In this document: positions 48,801-60,800 of the stretch, one piece after another
Layout: every line of letters starts with the position of its first letter
Position numbering within the stretch: the first letter of the stretch is position 1
NCBI GenBank assembly: GCA_030035585.1
Contig: CM057471.1
Location: 97,775,819-97,839,818, forward strand
Length of the DNA stretch: 64,000 nt
Direction: 5' to 3'
DNA from: Dugong dugon
Lineage: Eukaryota; Chordata; Mammalia; Sirenia; Dugongidae
Translations under genes and position numbers: made by a program
Notes under the pieces: generated by a model
The model's database searches: none
The model's input: the letters and a program-made list of their open reading frames with translations, nothing else
Told to the model about the DNA's origin: nothing

Positions 48801-51800
48801 AATATATCAGAAGTCAAAGGTTGGAAAAAAATATACCAAGCTAACAACTACCGAAAAAGAGCAGAAGTGGCAATACTCATCTCAGATAAAACAGACTTTA
48901 AAACAAAATCCACCATAAAAGACAAAAAAGGACACTATATAATGATTAAGGGGACGAGCCATCATGAAGACATAACCATAATAAACATCTACGCACCCAA
49001 TGACAGGGCTCCAAAATACGTAAAACAAACTCTAACAACACTAAACAGAGAAATAGTTTCACAGTAATAGTAGGAGACTTCAACACACCACTCTCAGTAA
49101 AGGACAGAACAACTAAAAAGAAACTCAGCAAAGATACAGCCAATTTGACCTCGTCGACATATACAGAACACTCCATCCAACAGCTGCAAAGTACACATTC
49201 TTCTCTAATGCACATGGAACATTCTCCAGAATAGACCATATCTTAGGCCACAGAACAATCCTCAACAAGATCTGAAACGCTAAGACAATTCAAAGTGTCT
49301 TCTCTGACCACAATGTCATCAAGGTAGAAGTTAACAACAGAAAGAGCAAGGAAAAAAAATCAATTACATGGAAACTGAGTAATACCTGCTTACACATCAC
49401 TGGGTAATAAAAGAAATCAGAGATGGAATAAAAAAATTCCTAGATTCACACACACAAAAAAAGTTGAGAAGTTATAGAGAGTTGACATGTTGTGGGGTTG
49501 TTAACCAATGTCATAAAACAACATGTGTACTTCTGTTTCATGAGAATCTATCTGTTCTGTAAGCCTTCACCTGAGGTACAATAAAAAAAAGAATTTAAAT
49601 CATTCAATCAACCAATCCTAGAATCAAATGAGAATAAAAACACACCATACCAAAACCCCTGGGACACAGGAAAGGCAGTCCTCAAAGGACAATTTATACC
49701 AGTAGATGCACACATCAAAAAAGAAGAAAGGGACAAAATCAAAACATTAACTACACAACTCAAACAACTAGAAAGAGAACAGCAAAAAAAAGAAAAAGCC
49801 CACAGCCACCAGAAAAAAGGAATAATAAAGATCAGAGCAGAAATAAATGAAATAGAGTACAGAAAAACAACAGAAACCATCAACAAAACCAAAAGTTGGT
49901 TTTTTTGAAAGAATCAAGACTGACAAACCACTGGCCAGACTGACAAAAGAAAAACAGGAGAGGATGCAAATAACCCAAATAAGAAATAAAATGGGTGACA
50001 TTACTACAGACCCAACTGAAATAGAAAGATCATAACAGAATATTATGAAAAACTATACTCCAACAAATTTGAAAACCTAGAGGAAACGGATAAATTCCAA
50101 GTAACACACTACCTACCCAAAATACAACAAAGTGATGTTGAAAATCTGAACAGACCCATAACAAGAGAACAGATTGAAAAAGTAATAAACTCCCAACAAA
50201 AAAAAGCCCTGGCCCAGATGGCTTCACTGGAGAATTCTACAAAACAGTCACAGAAGAGCTTGTACCAGTACTACTCAAGCTATTTCAGAGCATAGAAAAG
50301 GAAGCAACACTTCCAAACTCATTCTATGAAATCTAGCATAACCCTGATACCAAAACCAGGGAAAGACACCACAAAGAAAGAAAATTACAGACCAATACCT
50401 CTCATGAATATAGATGCAAAAATTCTCAACAAAATTCTAGCCAACAGAATTCAGTATCGTATCAAAAACATAATACACCACGACCAAGTAGGATTCATAC
50501 CAAATATGCAAGGATGGTTCAACATTAAAAAATCAATCAATGTAATCTACCACATAAATAAAAGGAAAGAAAAGAATCAGATGATCATCTCAACTGATGC
50601 AGAAAAGGCATTCAACAAAGTCCAACAACCATTCCTGACAAAAACTCTCAATAAAATAGGTATAGAAGGGAAATTTCTCCACATAATAAAGGGCATCTAT
50701 GCAAAACCAACAGCCAACATCATTCTTAATGGAGAGAGGCTGAAAACATTCCCCTTGAGAACAGGAACAAGACAAGGATGCCCTTTATCACCACTCCTAT
50801 TTAACATTGTGCTGGAAGTTCTAGCTAGAGCAATAAGGCAAGAAAAAGAAATAAAGGGCATCCAAACTGGTAATGAAGAAGTTAAACTGTCCCTGTTTGC
50901 AGATAATATGATACTATATATAGAAAACCCTAAAGACTCCAGGAGAAATCTACTGGAACCAATAGAAAGATTCAGCAGAGTATCAGGATACAAGATAAAC
51001 ACACAAAAATCAGTTAGATTCCTACACACCAAATAAGGAGAACGATCAAAAGGAAATCAGGAAAACAACACCATTCATAATAGCCCATAAAAAAATAAAA
51101 TACTTAGGAATAAATCTAACCAGGGATGTAAAAGACCTATACAAACAAAACTACAAAACACTACTGCAAGAAACCCAAATGGATCTACATAAATGGAAAA
51201 ACATACTATGCTCACGGATAGGTAGACTCAACACTGTGCAAATGACAATTCTACCCAAAGCAATTTACAAATACAATGCAATCCCGATCCAAATACCAAC
51301 AACATTCTTCAAAGAGATAGAAAAACTAATCATTAAATTTATATGGAAAGGGAAGAAGCCTCAAATAAGTAAAGCACTACTGCATAAGAGTAAAGTTGGA
51401 GGACTCACATTACCTGACCTCAGAACCTACTATACAGCCATGGTAGTCAAAACAGCCTGGTACTGGTACAACGCAGATACGCTGACTAATGGAACAGAAT
51501 TGAGAACCCAGATGTAAATCCATCCACTTATGGTCACCTGATCTTTGACAAGGGCCCAAAGTCCATCAAATGGGGAAAAGACAGTCTTTTTAACAAATGG
51601 TGCTGGCAAAACTGGATATCCATCTTCAAAAGAATGAAAAAGGACCTGTACCTCACGCCATATACAAAAACCAATTCAAAATGGATCAAAGACCTAAATA
51701 TAAAGCCAAAAACCATAAAGTTCATAGAAGAAAAAACAGGACCAATGCTACAGGCCTTAACACATGGCATTAACAGGATACAAACCATAACCATCAACAC

Positions 51801-54800
51801 ACAAACCCTAGAAAATAAGCTAGATAACTGGGATTTTCTAAAAATTAAACACCTACGCTCTTCAAAAGACTTCACCAAAACAGTAAAAAGAGAACCTACA
51901 GACTGGGAAAAAATTTTTGGACAATGCAAGTTAGACAAAGATCTAATCTCCATAATCTACAAGAAAAGCCAACACCTCTACTACAAAAAGACAATTCTAT
52001 TAAAAAATGGGCAAAGGCAATGAACAGACACTTCACCAAACAAGATATTCAAGTGGCCAACAGACACATGAGGAAATGCTCACGATCACCAGTCATTAGA
52101 GAAATGCAAATTAAAACCACAATGAGATACCATCTCACCCTGGCATTACTGGGACGTATCAAAAACACTGAAAAGAGCAAATGTTGGAGGGGCTGCAGGG
52201 AGATCGGAACTCTTGTGCACTGCTGATGGGAATGCAAAATGATACAACCGTTTTGGAAAATGATATGGCGCTTCCTTAGCAAGCTAGAAATAGACATACC
52301 ATACGATCCAGCAATCCCACTCCTAGGAATATATCCTAGAGAAATAAGAGTTGTCACTCGAATAGACATATGCACATCTATGTTTATGGCAGCATTGTTC
52401 ACAATAGCAAAAAGATGGAAACAACCTAGATGCCCATCAACAGACGAATGGATAAAGAAACTATGGTACATACACACACTAGAGTACTATGCAACAAGAA
52501 AGAACAATGATGAATCTGTGAGGCATCTCATAACATGGATGAAACTGGAGGACATTATGCTGAGTGAAATAAGTCAATCACAAAAGGACAAATATTGTAT
52601 GAGACCTCTATTGTAAAAACCCATGAAAAAGTTCACACACAAAATATAACAATCTTTGTTGGTTACCAGGGTTGGGAGGGGTGGGGGGGAATACTAAATA
52701 GACAATAGATAAGTTGTATCCCGGGTGAAGGGTGAGACAGTACACAATACAGGGGAAACTAGCACAACTTGTACAAGGAAAGGTCATGGAAGCCCCATAG
52801 ACACATCCAAACTCTCTGAGGGACTGAATTGCTGGGCGGAAGGCTGTGGGGACCATGGTCTTGGGGAACATCTAGCTCAACTGGCATAACAGTTTATAAG
52901 GACAATGTTCTACATTCTACCTTGGTGAGTAGCATCTGGGGTCTTAAAAGCCTGTGAGCAGCCAGCTAAGATACTCCACTGGTCTCATCCCTTCGGGAGC
53001 AAGGGAGAGTGAAGAGAACAGGGTACATGCAAAAGACTAGTCCTAAGGACTAACGGACCACAGCTACCAAGGCCTCCACCAGACTGAGTCCAGTACAGCT
53101 AGATGGTGCCTGGCTACCACCACTGACTGCTCTGACCAGGATCACAACAGAGGGTTCTGGACAGAGATGGAGAAGGATGTAGAATAAAATTCTAACTCAC
53201 AAAAAAAGACCAGATTTACTGGCCTAAAAGAGACTGAAGAAACCCTGACAGTATGGCCCCCAGACACCTTTTTAGCTCATTGGTGAAGTCACTTCCGAGG
53301 TTCACTGTTCAGCCAGGGAGTGGACAGCCCCATAAAACCAAATGGGACTCATGAGGCACAGCAGTCCAGGGACAAGGAATAGAAGGCAGAAGGGGACAGG
53401 AAAGCTGGTGATAGGGAACCCAAGGCTGAATAAGGATAGTGTTGATGTGTTGTGAGGTTGTTAACCATTGTCACAGGGCAACATGTGTACTAACTGATGA
53501 GAAACTATTTTGTTCTGTAAGCCTTCATCTAAGGTGAGAATAGCAGCACAACTGGAAGAATGAAGTCAATGTCACTGAACCGTGCATGTAGAAATTTCTG
53601 AAATGGTGTATCTTTGGCTATGTATATTTTCACCAAAAAAAAAAAAAAAAAAAAAAAGGTCAAGAAGGGAGAGGGTTGACATGTCGTGGGGTTGTTTACC
53701 AATGTCATAAAACCATATGTGTACTACTATTTCATGAGAATCTATCTGTTCTGTAAACCTTCACCTAAAGTACAATAAAAAAATTTAAAAAAAAAAAAGG
53801 CATAACCATGGGAAAATATTTGTTGAAATAAAAATCTGCCGCACAGTTTTGGTTTAATGCTGGCGAGGTCAAAGATGCAGACGGCGCCTCTGTGATGATC
53901 TAAACAAAACACACGTGGGTTGCATACTAAAATCACAGGAACATTTGAAGTGGAAGAGTATCTGAGTATCACCCTTTTTAAAAATTTCCAGGCTGTTTTT
54001 GTTGTTAAAATTATGAGAAAAGGCACTGTAGATAAAAGAGTCTCATTCAATGCATTAAGTTTACTTTATTCAATACAGTTTCTGTTCCTTGTAACAGTTT
54101 TAATTTAGTTACTTCAATAGATTACATATACTGAAAATGAGTCAAGAACTACAACCTATTTTTATTTTTATTTCATTATACATCTGGCATTTTAATGTTT
54201 ACAAGGTGGCAGATAAATAGCAGCCAATGAAAAAGCTACAGTATTATTTTCTCTAAGTCTTTAACAACCATTGCTGGAATTATGGTGTTTTTTCAAAACT
54301 TGTCTTTTCCTATTCAGGTATATATACACATACATACACACACAGTATTTGTAATCACAGTATATATACACAATTTTGTAGCCTACTTTAAAAAATGTAA
54401 CATGTAATGTTTCTCATTTGATACACAGTAATAAACATATGTTTACCAATTATTAAGTGCCTTCTAAGTGGTTAATAAGGAGCCTGGGTGGCACAAAGGT
54501 TAAAGCACTCTGCCGATAACTAAAAGGTTGTCAGTTCAAGCTCACTCAGTGATTCCACAGGAGAAGACCTGGCAAACTGCTCCCGTGAAGATTAAAGCCA
54601 AGAAAACCCTATGGGGCAGTTCTACTGTTGCATGGGGTTATGAGTTCAAATTGACTCCACGGCACTAAGTGACACTGAACCAATGATACTCAATAACAGG
54701 CGCTTAAAGGTTTATACACATCATCCTTTTATTGTTAAAACTCTGCAACTTAGGCATTAAAGATTAAGTAATGTGCACAGGAGCACAGAACTAGTATGTA

Positions 54801-57800
54801 AAAGAACCAAGATTCATTACCTAAATCTATTTTTTAAAATCATTATTTACAACGACTATATAATATTTCACCAGTAGGATCTAGTCTAATTTACTTAACC
54901 ATTCCCTCACTGTTAGACATTTAGTGGTGCAACTGGTTAAGCGCTCAACTACTAGCTGAAAGGTTGGCAGTTCGAAACCACCAAGAGGTGCCTCAGAAAA
55001 CAGGCTGGCCGATCTGCTGCTGAAAGGTCACAAGCCTTGAAAACTCTACGGAGCAGTTCTAGTCTGTACACACGGGGTCGCCATGAGTCAGAACTGACTT
55101 GATAGCAACTAACAGCAGTAACAATATTCTCTTAGGTCTCTGGGTGGCGCAAATGGATTGCGCTCAACCACTAACATAAAGGTTGGTGGTCTGAACCCAC
55201 GCAGCAAAGCTGCAGAAGAAAGCCCTAATGATCTGCTTCTGTAAAGAGTAGAGCTAAGAAAACTCTACGGAGCAGTTCTACTCTGTAGCACACGGGGTCG
55301 CCATGAGTCGGAATCACCTCAACAGCAACAACTTTGGTTTTGGTTAATATTCCCTTAAACTGCCTTCAAATACAAAGCTAGTACTTGATGATATGCTTCT
55401 GGCTGCTGTTCCAAAGGACTTCTGGTGCTGCCCCTTCTATGAATTACTAAAAAAAAACCAAACCCGCTGCCACTGAGTCAGTTCTGGCTCACAGAGACCC
55501 CATAGTTTCCAAGGTTGTAAATCTTTTACAGAAGCAGACTGCCACATCTTTCTCCGGAGGAGCCACTGGTGGTTTTAAACCTCGGACATTTCGGTTAGCA
55601 GTGGATCACTTTACCCACTGTGCCACAAGGGCTCTATGAATTAACAGCTCATTAACGAGCCTCAATGCATTTAACATCATATTAAGCATTTCCTAGCCTT
55701 TCTCAAGTGGGTGCCCTAAGACAATTAAGCCCTACTGCCCTAAGACATCCGCTGTACTTAATGAATTAACTTCTGTGCATCAGAATAATACTGGGTATGT
55801 ACTATCCTTGGGAGGATTGAAAGCCACTCAAGTCATTTTCTGTAAGGTTCAATTCTCTCACAGAACTTTGGTTGAGAAAGGCTGCATTACAGGAACAGAG
55901 AATAAATGTAAGACACAGTTGCTACCTTCTAAAAACCGAAAATGTGAAAATTTCAAGAAACATGTGGTACGTAGTGATGAGAACTATAAATCAAATTCAG
56001 AAAAAGGGGTAGAGCAGGAGCTGACTTTGTCAGAAAATGAAACCAGAGTATACACCTGTGAGAAATCACTTCATCTGTGAGGGATTAAAGAGGAGAATTA
56101 GCAAGGCCCACAAGTCTGGCCCAACAGCTTGAAACAGATTCTGTACTGAGGGCATAGGAGCAACTCTACTTAACAGAAAATTTGTTCCCTAAGTCAATTT
56201 GCAGCCCAGAGTGACACTGAAAATTACTAGGACTAATATATGAAAGGAAGGAATCCTGGTGGCAGAATGGTTAAGTGTTTGGCTATGAACGGAAAGGTGG
56301 ATGCTTCTAACCCACCCAATGGCTCCTTGGGAGAAAGACCTGGTGATCTGCTTCTGTAAAGATTACAGCCAAGAAAACCCTATGGGGCAGTTCTACTTTG
56401 TCACACGGGGTCACTATGAGTCAGAATCAAGTCAACAACATCTAACAACAGCAAAAACGTATGAAAGATATGTTCAGAAGAGAACAGTAAATACTGAAAA
56501 TACTGTCTGACTCTTGCTCTTAAAATATTTATCCAAAGAAAACTCATTTCTCCTTGTAAATAAATTTGTACTGATGGTTGCTTTATGCGTGGTTGTGGGT
56601 ACACTCATTGCCCTAAATTAGGGTGGCAGCTAATTCTGACTTGCACAATGATGGTGTCTCTTCAATGAAAGTAAAGCCTCTGCCAGCAGGGTAGCACAAA
56701 ACCTTTGGGTTATTCAAGCACCTTTACTATGGCTCCTACAAATTCAATTCCATCTGTTAATTCCTGGGTATGTAGGAAAATGGGGGGAAAACAACAGGGA
56801 GTGTTGCTCTCTTATGTTCTCTGCAGGTGTCCAAGGGTACTCACTGTGATGTGGTAAGTGGGAGTCTTAAAGCCTTCAATCAAGGAACATCACTGGTGGG
56901 CGTAAACGTTTCACAGGCAGCCTGTCTGCAGTCTAAATCCTTTTTTCAAGGAAACCACCAGTCTTATGCTGGATTAATATCAATTAACTCAGATAATGTG
57001 TGCTGACATTTTTCCGTTTCATCAAATTACTTTTCCTCTTGCTGACCTCTGGTAGACTGAACAGATAAGCACTTTGCAAGTGTTGCAACTTGTCAAATTC
57101 CTGATGTCAAAATTTACAATGATCATCCCATACATAGAGGTAACATTTATCTTTTCTTACCAGTTTTATTGAATTACCTCTGTGTTTGTTTCCTCTTACA
57201 TATTTCCTCTCATTAGCCCTTTGATCATCTCATTGCTTTTGAATTTAACAGAACATGCTGGGGTAAAAAATGTTTGCAAAACACTTGAAAACTAAGCACA
57301 GACAGCATATATACCATAGTGTCTTGACACTAGGGAACACATGCCTAGGACAAAAACAGATGCAAGCACTGTTAGTGGAAAGCAGTGCTAACGTGCTTTT
57401 TCTCTGGTACCAGCTTGTAAGAAAAATCACAAGAAAAGGAGCTCTAAAGTCAGCTGTACAGTTAAGTAGGATGAATTCAGACACAGAAACTGCAAGTTAA
57501 TTGGACCAGTTGAGTCAAGCAACAAGTAGCTCTGGTGAACTAAGAACTGTTACGACAAAGCTTTTTTTTTTTTTTTTTTTTCCCAGAATTAGCCTGGTAA
57601 GTGGTAATGTGTAGTGAGGCACAAGGAAGCAAGCTGGTTGTGAGATGTGTTATCACCGTTAAGGTAGAAACTGACTCATTTACTTCTGTTGTTGCTGTTT
57701 GGTGCTGTCGAGTCACTTCCGACTCACAGTGACCCTATGTACAACAGAAAGAAATACTGCCTGGTCCCGCACCATCCTCACAATCGTTGCTATGTTTGAG

Positions 57801-60800
57801 TCCATTGTTGGCTGCCACTGTGTCAATCCATCTCATCGAAGGTCTTCCTCTTTTTCTTCTACCTTACCAAGCACACTTTCCTTCTCCAGAGACTGGTCTC
57901 TCCTGATAACATGTCCAAAGTACGTAAGAGAAGTCTCGCCATCCTTGCTTCTAAGGAGCATCCTGGCTGTACTTCTTCCAAGACTGATTTGTTTATTCTT
58001 CTGGCAGTCCAGGTATGTTCAATATTCTTCGCCAACACCATAATTTAACTGCATCAATTCTTCTTCAGTCTTCCTTAGTCACTGTCCAGCTTTCACATGC
58101 ATATGAGGCAACTGAAAATACCATGGCTTGGGTCAAGTGCACCTTAGTCCTCAAGTGACATCTCTGTTTTTCAAAACTTTAAAGAGGTCTTTTGCAGCAA
58201 AACTGCCGAATGCAAAATGTCATTTGATTTCCTGGCTGCTGCTTCCATGGGTGTTGATTGTGGATCCAAGTAAAATGAAATCCTTGACAATTCAAAATTT
58301 TCTTCATTTATCATGACATTGTTCATTGGTCCAGTTGTGAAGATTTTTATTTTGTGTTGAGCTGTAATCCATACTGAAGGCTATGGTCTTTGATCTTCAC
58401 CAGTAAGTGCTCCAAGTCCTCTTCACTTTCAGCAAGCAAGGCTGCGTCATCTACATAATGCAGGTTGTTAATGAGTCTTCCACCAACCCTGATGCCACGT
58501 TCTTCTTCACACAGACCAGCTTCCCAAATTATCTGCTCAGCATACAGACTGAATAAATACAGTGAAAGGATACAACCCTGACGCTCACGTTTCCTGATTT
58601 AAAGCATACAGTATTTCCTTGTTCTTCTTGAACGACTGCCTCTTGGTCTAAGTGCAGGTTCTGCATGAGCACAATTAAGTGTTCTGGAATTCCCATTCTT
58701 CACAACATTATCCATAATTCGTTATGATCCACAGTCGAATGCCTTTGCACAGTCAATAAAACACAGGTAAACATCTTTCTGGTATTCTCTGCTTTCAGTC
58801 AAGATCCACTCGCATCAGCAATGATATCCCTTGTTCCAGTCCTCTTCTCAATCTGGCTTGAATTTCTGGCAGTTCCCTGTCGATGTACTGTTGCAACCGT
58901 TTTTGAATTATCTTCAACAATATTTTACTTGTGTGTGGTATCAATAATATTGCTCGATAATTTCCGCATTCTGTTAGACCATCTTTCTTTGGAATGGGCA
59001 CAAATCTTCCTGTCAGATGGCCAGCTGTCTTCCAAATTTCTTGGCATAGACAGGCGAGCACCTCCAGTGCTGCATCCGGTTGCTGAAACATCTCAATTGA
59101 TATTCTGTCAATTCCTGGAGCCTTGTTTTTTGCCAATGCCTTCACTGTAGCTTGGACTTCTTCCTTCAATACCACTGATTCTTGAACATATACACCTCCT
59201 GAAATGGGTGAACATCAACCCATTATTTTTGGTACAGTGACTCTGTGTATTCCATCTTCTTTTGGTACTTTCTGCATCATTCAATATTTTGTCCATAGAA
59301 TCCTTCAACATTGCAACTCGAAGCTTGAATTTTTCTTTAGTTCTTTCAGCTTGAGAAATGTTGAGAGTGTTCTTCCCTTTTGGTTTTCTATCTCCAGGTC
59401 ATTGTACATCTCAGTATAATACTTCACTTTGTCTTCTCCGGCTACCCTTTGAAATCTTTTGTTCAGCTCTTTTATTTCATCATTCTCCCCCATTCGCCTT
59501 AGCTACTCGAAGTTCAAGAGCAAGTTTCAGAGTCTCTTCTGACACCCATTGTGGTCTTTTCTTTCTTTCCTGTCTTTTTAATGACCTGTTGCTTTCTGCA
59601 TGTATGATGTCCCTGATGTCACCCAAAACTCATCTGGTCTTCAGTAATTAGTGTTCAATGCATCAAATCTATTCTTGAGATGGTCTCTAAATTCAGGTGG
59701 GATATACTCAAGGTCATACTTTGGCTTTCGTGGACTTGTTTTAATTTTCTTCAGCTTCATCTTGAACTTGCAGATGAGCAACTGATGGTGTTCCGCAGTC
59801 AGCCCCTGATCTTGTTCTAACTGATGATACTGAACTTCTCCACTGTCTCTTTCACAGATGTAATCGATTTGATTCCTGTGTATTTCAACCAGCAAAGTCT
59901 ACATGTACAGTTGCCACTGATGTTGAAAAGGCATTTGCGATGAACAAGTTGTTGATTTTGTAAAATTCTATCATGCCATCTCTGGTGTTGTTTCTATCAC
60001 CAACAGTGTATTTTCCAACTACCAATCCTTTCTTTCCAACTTTTGCATTCCAATCACCAGTGTTATGGATTGAATTGTATCCCTCCAAAATGTGTGTCAA
60101 CTTGGGTAGGCCATGATTCCCAGGGTTGTCTGACTGTCCACCATTTTGTCATCTGATGTGATTTTTCCATGTGTTGTAAATCCTACCTCCATGATGTTAA
60201 TGAGGCAAGATTAGAGACAGTTATGTTAATGAGACAGGACTCAATCTACCAGATTTGGTTGTATCTTAAATCAATCTCTCTTGAAATATAAGAGAGAGAA
60301 GCTAGCAAAGAGACAGGGGGACCTCACACCACCAAGAAAGTAGAGCCAGAAGCAGAGTGTATCCTTTGAACCCAAGGCCCCTGCACTGTGAAGCTAGTCC
60401 GGGGGAAGATTAATGACAAGGAACTTCCTCCAGAGCCAACTGAGAAAGAAAGCTTTCTCCTGGAGCTGATGCCCTGAATTTGGGCTTCTAGCCTACTGGA
60501 CTGTGAGAAAAGCAACTTCTTTTTGTTGAAGCCATCCACTTGTGGTATTTCTGTTATAGCAGCACTAGATGACTAAAACCAAAACCCGCTGTTGTCGAGT
60601 CGATTCTGATTCATAGCAGCCCTATAGGTCAGAGAACTGCCCCACAGGGTTTCCAAGCAGTGTCTGGTGGACTCGAACTGCCAACTTTTTGGTTAGCAGC
60701 CATAGCTCTTAACCACTACGCCACCAGGGTTTCCCAGATAACTAAGACAACCAGTAATTATCAATACATCTTGATTGCAAGTTTGATCAACTTCAGAGTG

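Larger units (their letters stand above)
45585..53796 (+). mobile_element. Near-full-length L1 in ISCA1 intron 1
   Basis: 8.2 kb with 5' UTR (45585 to about 47120), ORF1 remnant, ORF2 remnant, 3' UTR and two A-rich ends. The flanking direct repeat is aaaaataggcataac (45570-45584) and aaggcataac (53797-53806), the expected target-site duplication. The 5' UTR is long and strongly T-rich (46360-46700). ORF1 and ORF2 are broken, and the RT active site is mutated. Sense orientation is opposite to ISCA1. Confidence 0.9.

Noticed and set aside
55775..56080. 101-codon frame ending in a zinc-finger-like YTCEKSLHL
   Set aside because: Only one Cys of a C2H2 pattern is present, with no paired Cys or His. 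No repeats of a finger unit.
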